Assembly (NCBI GenBank): GCA_001798075.1
Contig: MGRG01000006.1
Coordinates: forward strand, 62,001 to 126,000
Reading direction: 5' to 3'
Origin: Deltaproteobacteria bacterium RIFCSPHIGHO2_01_FULL_43_49
Lineage (GTDB): Bacteria > UBA10199 > SPLOWO2-01-44-7
Length of the DNA stretch: 64,000 nucleotides
Shown: one piece after another, positions 44,630 to 53,555 of the stretch
How the letters are laid out: each line of letters opens with the position of its first letter
How positions within the stretch are numbered: the stretch's first letter is position 1
Notes under the pieces: generated by a model
Databases searched by the model: none
Told to the model about the DNA's origin: nothing
The model's input: only the letters and a program-made list of their open reading frames with translations
Translations under genes and position numbers: made by a program

Positions 44630-44992
44630 ATGAAGAGAAGAATGTTTTCAAGATTAGCAGTTGCAGTTTTGTTGGCTGCCATGGGGTTGCAGGCTCAAGC
44701 AGCCTCCAAGGCAAAAGGAGAACTAAGTGGTGTTGTGAATATTAATGAAGCGAACGTTGCCCAATTAATGATGCTCCCTGGTGTTGGCCAAAAAAGGGGA
44801 GAGGCCATTCGTGAATATGTAACCGCCCATCCTTTCAAGAGTCTTGAGGAACTCAAGGCAATCAAAGGAATTGGGGATAAAGGCTTCGAAAAACTCAAAT
44901 CTTATGTGACGTTGAGTGGCCCCACTACGGCAAAGTGGGTGAAGTCTAACTCAGCGCAACTTACCCCTGTCACACAACAACCAGCCAATTAG
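44630..44992 (+). CDS. ComEA-like helix-hairpin-helix secreted protein
   Basis: VVNINEANVAQLMMLPGVGQKRGEAIREYVTAHPFKSLEELKAIKGIGDKGFEKLKSYV. Confidence 0.88.
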   Translation: MKRRMFSRLAVAVLLAAMGLQAQAASKAKGELSGVVNINEANVAQLMMLPGVGQKRGEAIREYVTAHPFKSLEELKAIKGIGDKGFEKLKSYVTLSGPTTAKWVKSNSAQLTPVTQQPAN

Positions 44993-45009
44993 TTCCCCCC
45001 CGCCTACCC

Positions 45010-45060
45010 AGATGGCTCTCTTTGCAGCTATTTTTGCTGAAAGAGAGCCATCCCATTTTT
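45010..45060 (+). terminator. Terminator hairpin after comEA-like gene
   Basis: GATGGCTCTCTTTGCAGC...GCTGAAAGAGAGCCATC followed by CCATTTTTT. Confidence 0.85.
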
Positions 45061-45157
45061 TAGGCATTTCATAGACTTCTTGCAAACCCTTTAGTGTCAA
45101 GAAAATGACACCATTTTTCGTTTGGGAAATAGGGGAAATTTTGATAGAATTTAAGCT

Positions 45158-45616
45158 GTGTCAAACGCGAAGAATCCTTACCCTATCCAGCAGGAGATGT
45201 CCCAGGTCGTTGGGCTCGTCCGCCAGTACTTGAAAAGCCGTCTTCAGAGAGAACCAATGGAAAAGCTAAACCAACTGGTGCGTGATTTAAGGGTCGTGTT
45301 GCAACAGGTGGTGACCAATTATTTTCTTCCTTTGTCTCTCCCACAAGCTAGGCAATTTCGATCCGCCTTGGCGGATCAACTGCTTGGAGTATGCAACGAG
45401 CTCAACTCATCTTGTACGAAAGATGATGAAGAGCATCATCGCTATTGTGTCAGAGAAGTGATTGCCAGTTTTGAATGGGCGGAACAAATCAAAGAAGAAG
45501 TTCCAGATGACCCGGTGACTCAAAAGATTCTGGCCGTCGATATCCCTATTTTGCGCCCCTTTGATTATGGGCTTAAAAAGGGAAAAGTGATCCAAAAACC
45601 CTCCAAACACCGCTAA
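45158..45616 (+). CDS. Hypothetical protein
   Basis: 152-aa ORF, GTG start; no family recognised. Confidence 0.5.
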   Translation: MSNAKNPYPIQQEMSQVVGLVRQYLKSRLQREPMEKLNQLVRDLRVVLQQVVTNYFLPLSLPQARQFRSALADQLLGVCNELNSSCTKDDEEHHRYCVREVIASFEWAEQIKEEVPDDPVTQKILAVDIPILRPFDYGLKKGKVIQKPSKHR

Positions 45617-45675
45617 TTTAAAATAATTGACAGCATGCCTTATGGAGGGCTATACCCCCTCCAGAAGGAGTTTTT

Positions 45676-45843
45676 ATGCGTATTGGCTGGACAGAAATAC
45701 TCGTTATCTTAGCCTTAATCCTTTTGCTGTTTGGGGCCAAGAGGCTTCCCGAATTGGCCAGGTCTTTAGGCCGGAGTCTCAAGGAATTTAAAAAGGGGAC
45801 TCAAGACTTAATCGACGACGACAAAAATCCAAAATCCAAGTAG
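45676..45843 (+). CDS. tatA: Sec-independent translocase TatA/E (55 aa; absent from ORF track)
   Basis: MRIGWTEILVILALILLLFGAKRLPELARSLGRSLKEFKKGTQDLIDDDKNPKSK; preceded by AGAAGGAG. Confidence 0.93.
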   Translation: MRIGWTEILVILALILLLFGAKRLPELARSLGRSLKEFKKGTQDLIDDDKNPKSK

Positions 45844-45928
45844 TTTATCTATTATAGGGGCTCACGTCGCCCCCTCCAACCGGCAAAGCCGGATTGGAGC
45901 CTTCCCCTCTCGCTCGCATTGCTCGCTA

Positions 45929-45963
45929 AATAGATTCCCACGGGCAAACCCGTGGGAATCTAT
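45929..45963. terminator. Perfect hairpin between convergent tatA and serB
   Basis: ATAGATTCCCACGGG CAAA CCCGTGGGAATCTAT. Confidence 0.6.
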
Positions 45964-47198
45964 CTCGACAAACTTTCAATTTCCCTTTCCGAAATTCCCA
46001 ACAGATAAAGAATGGAATCAAGTGCGCTGTGTTTTGAAATGGAGTAGTGTGCTTTTTCCCGCACAATGGGTTTCGCCTGGAAAGCGATGCCCAACCCTGC
46101 CTTGGTCAGCATTAAAATATCGTTAGCCCCATCGCCGATCGCAATCGTTTGATCCAGCGATATTTTTTCGCCTTGAGCAATCGTTTCAAGAATCAATGCC
46201 TTTCTCGAAGCATCAACTATGGGTCCGATGACATTACCTGTTAATTTGCCAGCGCGTATTTCCAACTGATTGGCAAAGGAATAGTCAAAGCCTAAGTCCC
46301 TTTTGAGTCTTTCTGTAAAATAGGTGAAGCCCCCGCTGACCAACGCGATTTTGTATCCCAAATGTTTTAAGACTTTAAGCAATTTGGAAGCCCCCTTTGT
46401 CAATTTCAGTCGGCGATAGACCTGGTCTAGATCTTCAATGTTGAGGCCTTTCAAAAGTCGCACCCGCTTTTTAAGACTCTTCGAAAAAGGCATTTTGCCA
46501 TTCATAGCTTCATGAGTGATGGCCGCTACTTTTTTCAAAACGCCAGCCTCTTTTGCCAACTCATCAATGATTTCCGACTGCACAAGGGTTGAATCCATGT
46601 CCATCACCACCAGTCGTTTGGAGCGTCTCAAGAGGTCATGTTTTTGAATGGCAATATCGACCCCAATTTCGTTACTTAAACTTAAAAGTTCCCGGGTGAG
46701 TAATTTTGGATCCACCGGTTTTTTGGCATGGGCAATCAATTCAACAGCACTGATATTTCTGAGGGCGAGCTTCGATATTTTATCAATGTTCACGCCCCGA
46801 CGTGCCAGTGAGGAAGTAATTTCGCTTAAAGGATAAGCCCCTACTTCTTCACCTAAGCAAGTAATCACATATTGATGGTGTGTATTTTCCTCACCAAGAA
46901 GTTTTGGATCAAAAACTTCAAAGCCTAAATCGACACCAATTTCCTTTGCGGCGAATAAAAGGTCCTTGAGCAAGGGAGATTTATCAGAGTTTTTTCCGGG
47001 GAACCCAAGCAAGATAGAAAGCAAAAGTTTTTTGTGTACAACCGTTTGCTCAATATCGAGGATTTTTGCCTTTTTGTCTTTGGCAATCAGGGAAGTCAGT
47101 CGGGAGGTAATGCCTGGCAAATCTCTTCCGCGCACCGTCAGGAGCAAAACCTCCTTTGAAGGAAAAGTAGTTTTCTTAACGTTAGAAACTTGATACAT
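45960..47198 (-). CDS. serB: Phosphoserine phosphatase with ACT domains
   Basis: RLVVMDMDSTLVQSEIIDELAKEAGV, IALVSGGFTYFTERLK, IAIGDGANDILMLTKAGLGIAF. Confidence 0.93.
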   Translation of the reverse strand: MYQVSNVKKTTFPSKEVLLLTVRGRDLPGITSRLTSLIAKDKKAKILDIEQTVVHKKLLLSILLGFPGKNSDKSPLLKDLLFAAKEIGVDLGFEVFDPKLLGEENTHHQYVITCLGEEVGAYPLSEITSSLARRGVNIDKISKLALRNISAVELIAHAKKPVDPKLLTRELLSLSNEIGVDIAIQKHDLLRRSKRLVVMDMDSTLVQSEIIDELAKEAGVLKKVAAITHEAMNGKMPFSKSLKKRVRLLKGLNIEDLDQVYRRLKLTKGASKLLKVLKHLGYKIALVSGGFTYFTERLKRDLGFDYSFANQLEIRAGKLTGNVIGPIVDASRKALILETIAQGEKISLDQTIAIGDGANDILMLTKAGLGIAFQAKPIVREKAHYSISKHSALDSILYLLGISEREIESLSR

Positions 47199-48924
47199 GA
47201 AGTTATCTATGTATCTCAAAGTAACCCTACCGCAACTCAAAAAAATAACCCTTCCCGATTTTGTCGTTACCGGTTTTTTATTGGCCAGTATTTATTTGGT
47301 CTTGCGGGTGGGGCTTTCCTGGCAGGAAGTGGCCATGCCGGCCATGGAGATCGATCTTAGTTTTTCTTCACTTCCCCGTTACGCCCTTTTTTCGGTCAGT
47401 AGGGCCTTTATTGCCATTTTTCTTTCACTTATTTTCAGCATTGCTTATGGCACCTGGGCCGCCTCCAGTGCAAAAGCCGAAAGATGGCTCATTCCCGTTT
47501 TGGATATTTTGCAAAGTATTCCGGTCCTTGGATTTTTGCCAGGGCTAGCCATTGCCATGATTACCTTGTTTCCCAACAGTCGCTTTGGTCTAGAAGTGGT
47601 TTCAATCGTGATGATTTTTACCTCACAAGTTTGGAACATGACCTTTAGCATTTACTATTCGATCAAACAGGCCCCTCCTGTGCTGAAAGAGGTGACACAA
47701 GTTTGCCGTTTGGGAAGATTGAGGACGTTTTTACTGGGAGAGCTCCCTTTTGGAATGATTCCCCTTGTTTGGAACGCGATGATGTCGATGGCCGGCGGAT
47801 GGTTTTTCTTAATGATTTGTGAATCCTTCGCTTTGAGGGGAAAGGATTTTCGACTCCCAGGTATCGGCTCTTATATGAGTGTCGCCATTAGCCAAGGGAA
47901 TATCCAAGCAATCATTGGTGGCGCTTTGATCATGCTGGTTATTATTTTGTTGTTGGAAGTATTTGTCTGGAGGCCTTTGCTTTCTTGGGCCTCCCGGTTT
48001 AAATGGGAAGAATTTACGGGCAAAACAATGCCCGAAGTTTTCATGTACCGGCTTTTAAAACGCTCCCCACTTTTAGATAAAATTATGGATCAAGCGTTAA
48101 AAGTTTTGAATCGTGTTATAGATGTTTTTGAAAAGAATTCTGATTTGGAAACTTCAGAAAAAAAACAGGGGGGTTTTTTAAAAATCATCACTGTTTTGGC
48201 GGCGATTGCTTTGTTAACAGGTTGTCTGGTGGGGAGTTGGAAACTCATTGCACTTCTTTTAATGCTCAATGGGGAAGCTTGGGTTTTAGTTTTTAGTCAC
48301 GCTTTTTTAACCGCCCTTCGCGTCTTTGTAGCGATTTTTTTGGCCTCTCTTTGGACGATTCCTGTAGGGGCGCTCATTGGGTTTTTTCCGAGATTGACTC
48401 GGATCGCTCAACCTTTGGTTCAAGTTGCCGCAGCTTTCCCAACTCCGATGCTTTTTCCACTTATTGTTTTGGCTCTCCATTGGCTTGGAATTGGTTTAGG
48501 TCTTGGCTCCACTCTTTTACTGATGACAGCCGTGCAGTGGTATCTTTTGTTCAATATCATTGCAGGGGCCTCTTCCATTCCGCAAAATTTAAAAGAGGTA
48601 GGGCAAACCTATGGCCTTTCAAAAACAGCCTGGATCAAAAAAGTGATTTTTCCGGCACTCTTTCCATTTTTGGTCACCGGGTGGACGACCGCCGCCGGTG
48701 GAGCCTGGAACGCCAGCATCGTGGCGGAATATGTTCATTATAAAGGGGGAGTTTTTGTAACCGATGGGTTGGGGGCACTGATGAGCCAGGCTGCTGAACA
48801 GAGCAACTCTGCGATGCTTGCGGCTTCTCTGGTCGTGATGATCCTAGCTGTGGTAGGATTAAACAAAGTTTGTTGGAAAAAATTAGCCACCGTTGCGGAA
48901 AAAAAATACTCTCTCGGAGAATAA
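47197..48924 (+). CDS. ABC transporter, fused double permease (NitT/TauT-like)
   Basis: Two BPD_transp_1-like halves; EVGQTYGLSKTAWIKKVIFPALFPFLVTGW. Confidence 0.88.
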   Translation: MKLSMYLKVTLPQLKKITLPDFVVTGFLLASIYLVLRVGLSWQEVAMPAMEIDLSFSSLPRYALFSVSRAFIAIFLSLIFSIAYGTWAASSAKAERWLIPVLDILQSIPVLGFLPGLAIAMITLFPNSRFGLEVVSIVMIFTSQVWNMTFSIYYSIKQAPPVLKEVTQVCRLGRLRTFLLGELPFGMIPLVWNAMMSMAGGWFFLMICESFALRGKDFRLPGIGSYMSVAISQGNIQAIIGGALIMLVIILLLEVFVWRPLLSWASRFKWEEFTGKTMPEVFMYRLLKRSPLLDKIMDQALKVLNRVIDVFEKNSDLETSEKKQGGFLKIITVLAAIALLTGCLVGSWKLIALLLMLNGEAWVLVFSHAFLTALRVFVAIFLASLWTIPVGALIGFFPRLTRIAQPLVQVAAAFPTPMLFPLIVLALHWLGIGLGLGSTLLLMTAVQWYLLFNIIAGASSIPQNLKEVGQTYGLSKTAWIKKVIFPALFPFLVTGWTTAAGGAWNASIVAEYVHYKGGVFVTDGLGALMSQAAEQSNSAMLAASLVVMILAVVGLNKVCWKKLATVAEKKYSLGE

Positions 48925-50217
48925 ATGAGCACGGATACCATTTTGCTAGAAGCCAAAGGGGTTGATTATGAGATCCAAACTCCTTCCGGCAAGCAATCTT
49001 TAGTTCTGAAAGAGGTTAATCTCTCTTTGAAAGATGGAGAGACATTAGCCATTTTGGGACCGACCGGTTGTGGCAAGTCAACCCTCATGCGAATCCTGCT
49101 TGGGTTAGTGCGCCCCACGCGAGGAAAGGTTTATTATCGGGGTCAACTCATCAAAGGTTTGATTCCCAAGGCGGGGGTTGTTTTTCAAAACTACGCGTTG
49201 TTTCCATGGTTTTCTGTGTCTCAAAATATCGAACTGGCCTTGGCGGGAAACCATTTAGAAAAAAGGGAGATCAAAGAAAGGGTTAAGAAGGCGATTGAAA
49301 AAGGGGGACTCATCGGTTTTGAAGAGGCCCTTCCTAAGGAACTCTCTTTGGGTTTCAAACAGCGTGTTAACATTGCGAGGGCCTTGGTTATAGACCCAGA
49401 AATTTTGTTTATGGATGAGCCTTTTTCCGGTTTGGATATTTTGAGTGCTGAATCGTTGCGCCATGACATCACACAACTTCTTTTAGACAAACAGCAACCG
49501 GTCGATAGTTCCATTTTTATCACCCACCATATTTTGGAAGCGGTTTTCATGGCCAATCGAATTGTCGTGATGGGAACCGAGCCAGGCCACATTCGCTCCG
49601 TTATCCCCAACGATCTTCCTTTTCCAAGGGATCCTTATTCCATTCCGTTTCAAGGGTTTGCGGAAAAAATTCATGACACGATTGCGAATGTTTTGATTCC
49701 TCAAGGGTCTTCAACCCTCAAGACACAAGGACTCTCTGGGCGTGTAGAACCGCTCCCCAGCGTGGAAATTGGTGATGTGATGGGATTACTGAACTCCATC
49801 AAAGATCACGGTGGGGCACTGGACATCTTCGAATTTTCTCAAGAAATGAACCGGACTTTCGCTAAAGTTTTGGTGCTCATCAAGGCGGCGGAAATTTTAG
49901 ATTTAATAGAAACGCCCCATCACAAAGTGTTGTTAACGGAATTAGGAAAAGAAGTCGTTCAGGCAACTTGGAAGCGGAAAAAAGAAATTTTGCGCCAACA
50001 ACTTTCAGGTCTGAGTGTTATCAAATCGGTGGTTGGCTTGTTGGAACATTCTGAAGAGAAAAAATTAGATAAAGATGTGATTTTGGAACAACTCGCGATC
50101 ATTTTACCCAAAGAGGATCCAAAGAAAATTTTTGGGGCGATTTTGAGCTGGTGTCAATTTGCAGGGATGTTGATGTATGACGGTTCCAAACACATTGTCG
50201 AATTGCGACACACATAA
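48925..50217 (+). CDS. ABC transporter ATP-binding protein with C-terminal AAA-associated domain
   Basis: LGPTGCGKSTLMRILLGL, LSLGFKQRVNIARALVIDPEILFMDEPFSGLD. Confidence 0.93.
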   Translation: MSTDTILLEAKGVDYEIQTPSGKQSLVLKEVNLSLKDGETLAILGPTGCGKSTLMRILLGLVRPTRGKVYYRGQLIKGLIPKAGVVFQNYALFPWFSVSQNIELALAGNHLEKREIKERVKKAIEKGGLIGFEEALPKELSLGFKQRVNIARALVIDPEILFMDEPFSGLDILSAESLRHDITQLLLDKQQPVDSSIFITHHILEAVFMANRIVVMGTEPGHIRSVIPNDLPFPRDPYSIPFQGFAEKIHDTIANVLIPQGSSTLKTQGLSGRVEPLPSVEIGDVMGLLNSIKDHGGALDIFEFSQEMNRTFAKVLVLIKAAEILDLIETPHHKVLLTELGKEVVQATWKRKKEILRQQLSGLSVIKSVVGLLEHSEEKKLDKDVILEQLAIILPKEDPKKIFGAILSWCQFAGMLMYDGSKHIVELRHT

Positions 50218-50221
50218 AGGA

Positions 50222-50322
50222 AGTGATGAAAAAATAGTAGGGCCTGTCCCTCCGTGTTCTATGGGGGCCCCTAACAAAACCCCATACGAACACTCCGGGC
50301 CACCCACTATTTTTTCATCACT
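50222..50322 (+). repeat. Dispersed palindromic repeat, copy G
   Basis: AGTGATGAAAAAATAGT ... ACTATTTTTTCATCACT perfect 17-bp stem; core with CTATGGGG/CCCCATAC. Confidence 0.92.
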
Positions 50323-50334
50323 CTCATTAACGTA

Positions 50335-51081
50335 ATGAGAAAAATTCTAGTTTGCCAGCATGTCCCTCACGAAATTTTAGGAACACTCAATCCTTTGTTT
50401 AAGCAAAACGGTTTTCGCATTCGCTATGTCAACTTTGGCAGGCATCCTCATGCGAAGCCTTCTTTAGATGGTTATTTTGGTTTGGTCGTTTTGGGTGGGC
50501 CGATGAATGTGGATGAAGTGGAAAAACATCCTCACCTTGGCTTTGAAGTAGAACTCATTCAACAAGCTATCAAGAAAGACCTGCCAGTTTTAGGAATTTG
50601 TTTAGGCGCACAACTTATTGCCAAGGCCTTGGGAGCCAAAGTTTTTAAAAACCCGGTGAAAGAAATTGGCTGGTATAATGTTTGCCTAACCGAAGAGGGG
50701 AAAAAAGACCCTATTTTAAAGCACTTTCGGCCAACTGAAAGGCTTTTTCAGTGGCATGGCGATTCGTTTGATTTGCCCAAAGAGGCCCTCCATCTTGCCT
50801 CTTCTTTAGATTGCGAGCAGCAGGCATTTCGCTATGGTAAAAAGGTTTATGGATTTCAGTTTCATTTGGAAGTTGATGAACCGATAATTGAACGTTGGCT
50901 CAAAGTGCCTGGCAACAAAAAAGAATTAGAACTGCTGAAAGGCCAAATCGAGGCTGAAAAAATCGATCAAGAAACTCCTCTTTACGTTGAGAAGTTAAAA
51001 ATGCTAAGCGAAGAAACGTTTGGAGAGTTTATCAAACTCTTTGGAGTAGAAAAAAAGTTTAAAGGTTTGGCGTCAAGATAA
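50335..51081 (+). CDS. Type 1 glutamine amidotransferase (GMP synthase-like)
   Basis: LVVLGGPMNVDEVEKHPHLGFEVELIQQAIKKDLPVLGICLGAQLIAKALGA...FQFHLEVD. Confidence 0.92.
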   Translation: MRKILVCQHVPHEILGTLNPLFKQNGFRIRYVNFGRHPHAKPSLDGYFGLVVLGGPMNVDEVEKHPHLGFEVELIQQAIKKDLPVLGICLGAQLIAKALGAKVFKNPVKEIGWYNVCLTEEGKKDPILKHFRPTERLFQWHGDSFDLPKEALHLASSLDCEQQAFRYGKKVYGFQFHLEVDEPIIERWLKVPGNKKELELLKGQIEAEKIDQETPLYVEKLKMLSEETFGEFIKLFGVEKKFKGLASR

Positions 51082-51088
51082 AAAGGTG

Positions 51089-51180
51089 TGTTGGAAATGT
51101 GGATCCTGCCAGCCGCTTGAATCCGTCTCCCCAACAGGGGCCCCTCGGATCCTGCGCGGCTGTCACCCACATTTCCAACA
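51089..51180. repeat. Palindromic repeat family, variant I (different core)
   Basis: TGTTGGAAATGTGG ... CCACATTTCCAACA perfect 14-bp stem. Confidence 0.8.
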
Positions 51181-51197
51181 ATTTTTAAATAGGGAGA

Positions 51198-51298
51198 GAA
51201 GTGAAAAAGTAGTGGGTGGCCCGGAGTGTTTGTCGTGGGGTTTTGTTAGGGGCCCCCACGAAAACACGGAGGGACCGGGCCCGCTACTTTTTCACTTC
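51198..51298 (-). repeat. Dispersed palindromic repeat, copy H (reverse orientation)
   Basis: GAAGTGAAAAAGTAG ... CTACTTTTTCACTTC perfect 15-bp stem. Confidence 0.92.
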
Positions 51299-51313
51299 CC
51301 CACAGGAGGCAAT

Positions 51314-51934
51314 ATGCTTAAATTATATGCAGCAAAAGGGGCTTGTTCAATGGCGCCTCATATTATTATTCATGAGTTGGGACTTCCCTATGAATTAAGA
51401 CTGATTCAGTTAAGTGACACCGCGGCAAGAGAGGAATTAAAAAAAGTAAACCCGATGGGTCAGGTCCCCACATTAGTAACCGATGAAGGATGGTCTTTGG
51501 CGGAAGGGCAAGCCATCATGCAATATCTGGTTTCTAAAAAACCCAACAAATTATTTCCAGAATCGGGCAAAGAGCGTTTCAAAGCCTTTGAATGGATGAG
51601 TTTTATTGCAACGGCCTTGCACAAGGGAGGCTTTAGTCCACTTTTTAATCCAAAAAATCTATCAGACAATGAATCTCATTTTGAAACGATCAGAAGAGTG
51701 ACACTGGAAAAGCTCAAAACTCTTTTGCAGGTAACTGAAGAACGTTTTTCAAATGATGAATATGCTTTGGGAAAAGATTTTACAGTGGTGGATGCTTATT
51801 TGTTTGTTGTTTTAAATTGGAGCAAGGCTTTCAAAATCGATTTGTCTATCTATAAAAAACTGAGCTCTTTTATGGAGCGCATGCGCACTCGCCCATCCGT
51901 CATGGCTGCCATGAAGGCAGAGGGGTCGTTATAA
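51314..51934 (+). CDS. Glutathione S-transferase family protein
   Basis: MLKLYAAKGACSMAPHIIIHELGLPYELRLI...NPMGQVPTLVTDEGWSLAEGQAIMQYL; RBS CAGGAGG. Confidence 0.92.
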   Translation: MLKLYAAKGACSMAPHIIIHELGLPYELRLIQLSDTAAREELKKVNPMGQVPTLVTDEGWSLAEGQAIMQYLVSKKPNKLFPESGKERFKAFEWMSFIATALHKGGFSPLFNPKNLSDNESHFETIRRVTLEKLKTLLQVTEERFSNDEYALGKDFTVVDAYLFVVLNWSKAFKIDLSIYKKLSSFMERMRTRPSVMAAMKAEGSL

Positions 51935-52216
51935 CGTCTTTTTTATCTTGCCTGTTTTTTTATCCACAGTGAACCAGTTCATGGTGGCGGTGTGGTTGTC
52001 TTTGATTTCATAGACATGGACGAGCCACTCATCACCCAAATCGTTGTCGACTTCAACAAGTGCGTTCGGCACTTTTGAAAGATATTTTTTAACCTCTGGA
52101 AGACTTTTCACACTCTGGACCGCTTGATTTTTGGTGATTGAGGTTTCCTTGGCTGGCAAGACCGAAGAGGTTGTTAAAGCAAATAGAAAAACCAACAATA
52201 CTTTAAAGTACTGCAT
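51929..52216 (-). CDS. Exported hypothetical protein
   Basis: Signal MQYFKVLLVFLFALTTSSVLPA; WLVHVYEIKDNHTATMNWFTVDKKTGKI. Confidence 0.6.
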   Translation of the reverse strand: MQYFKVLLVFLFALTTSSVLPAKETSITKNQAVQSVKSLPEVKKYLSKVPNALVEVDNDLGDEWLVHVYEIKDNHTATMNWFTVDKKTGKIKKTL

Positions 52217-52244
52217 ATCTTATGATTGAGCCCGCCACTTTAAG

Positions 52245-52303
52245 CTAAAACAACTGAGGAAGAACTATAAACTAAAACAACTGAGGAAGAACTATAAACT
52301 AAA
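52245..52303. repeat. 27-bp tandem repeat, ~2.2 copies
   Basis: CTAAAACAACTGAGGAAGAACTATAAA repeated at 52245, 52272 and partially 52299. Confidence 0.9.
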
Positions 52304-52344
52304 AGGACACTGGCCGTTTGCCCTTCACATCTTCCATTGTCATA

Positions 52345-52722
52345 TTACTCTCCCAAACTGAAGGGACACGAACCGCTTGGCCCCTGACATGTTCCGTTGT
52401 TGCATGAGAGTCCGTTGCAGCAAGCGGCAACGCTTACGCAAGAACCAGTTGATAGAGTACAAGCTGACAAGCCTAAGTCGATACACCGACCTACCGTAGA
52501 ACCAACACAGCTACAATTTCCGGTTAAAGCACTCACCGTGCAAACACGGCTTGCAGCACAAATTCTGCCTGAAAAACAGTCACCAGTGAAAGAACAAGAG
52601 CTGCCGTCGGCGCTACTACCGCCGCTACTACTGCTACCACCACCAGTACCAGCCCCACAAGCACTGACAAACGCTATCAATAACAGACCTGCCAACAGGT
52701 AGTTGAAATTTTGTTTTCGCAT
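52345..52722 (-). CDS. Cys-rich lipoprotein
   Basis: LLAGLLLIAFVSACGAG lipobox, Gly/Ser linker, Cys-rich body. Confidence 0.7.
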   Translation of the reverse strand: MRKQNFNYLLAGLLLIAFVSACGAGTGGGSSSSGGSSADGSSCSFTGDCFSGRICAASRVCTVSALTGNCSCVGSTVGRCIDLGLSACTLSTGSCVSVAACCNGLSCNNGTCQGPSGSCPFSLGE

Positions 52723-52807
52723 ATGGAACCCCCCTCAGATTTGAAAAACTCTTTCAATTTCTCGTAGGGGTGAGACACTTTTTCTAAAAAGTTTTCGTTA
52801 GCCAACC

Positions 52808-52848
52808 AAGATGAAAATAAAATGGGGCCACTTCGGCCCCGTTTTTAT
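52808..52848. terminator. Terminator hairpin
   Basis: AAAATAAAATGGGGCCACTTCGGCCCCGTTTTTATTTT. Confidence 0.8.
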
Positions 52849-52910
52849 TTTGCCCCGCTACTTGGACGAACTTCAAACTGCTTGTCAAGGATGGTGATGG
52901 TGGTTCCATC

Positions 52911-53008
52911 TATACCCTAAAGGGTATAAAATTAATGTATACAATAAAATTATACCCTATCTAGCATATTATTACTTAATTATTGTAATTTATACCCTAT
53001 TAGGTATA
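52911..53008. promoter_or_regulatory. Three TATACCCTA-type operator elements at 40-bp spacing upstream of hipB-like gene
   Basis: TATACCCTAAAGGGTATA (52911), TATACCCTAT (52951), TATACCCTATTAGGTATA (52991). Confidence 0.75.
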
Positions 53009-53020
53009 ATAAAAGCAGAT

Positions 53021-53248
53021 ATGCTTAAAAACCTTAAAGAATTTTTGAAGCAGAAAAGGAAGGAAATCAAGTTGACCCAACCGGAGCTCGCATCAAAAGC
53101 GGGAGTCGGCCTTCGTTTTATTCGAGACATGGAGCAGGGGAAAAAGGCACTTCGTTTGGATAAAGTGAATCAAGTCTTATCACTTTTTGGGTATGTGATG
53201 GCACCGGTCAATCATCGTGATTTGGAAGGAGAAGATGAGACACGCTAA
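53021..53248 (+). CDS. hipB: HipB-like XRE antitoxin/repressor
   Basis: RKEIKLTQPELASKAGVGLRFIRDMEQGKKALRLDKVNQVLSLFGY. Confidence 0.9.
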   Translation: MLKNLKEFLKQKRKEIKLTQPELASKAGVGLRFIRDMEQGKKALRLDKVNQVLSLFGYVMAPVNHRDLEGEDETR

Positions 53249-53555
53249 AATTTATTATGGTGATACATTCGCTGGAACTCTAACAGAAGATGCGGATGGT
53301 TATCATTTTGAGTATGATAACGATTATCTTATTTTCGACAATCGTGTTGCTATCAGTTTAACCCTTCCCCTACAAAAGGGGCCTTATCATTCCAAAATAC
53401 TTTTCCCCTTTTTCGATGGATTGATTCCTGAAGGTTGGTTACTAGACGTCACTGCGGAGGTTTGGAAAATAAATCCTAGAGACAGAATGGGACTTTTACT
53501 TGTTAGTTGTCGCGATTGTATTGGTGCCGTTCGAGTGGAGAGGGTAAATGAATAA
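53217..53555 (+). CDS. hipS: HipS-like protein (HipA N-terminal subdomain as separate ORF)
   Basis: AISLTLPLQKGPYHSKILFPFFDGLIPEGWLLD; overlaps hipB and hipT-like ORFs. Confidence 0.85.
   Translation: MIWKEKMRHAKIYYGDTFAGTLTEDADGYHFEYDNDYLIFDNRVAISLTLPLQKGPYHSKILFPFFDGLIPEGWLLDVTAEVWKINPRDRMGLLLVSCRDCIGAVRVERVNE

Noticed and set aside
47197-50217. Fused double permease plus ATPase with long C-terminal domain as a novel transporter
   Set aside because: Matches a known ABC arrangement (AAA-associated C-terminal domain); not obviously new.
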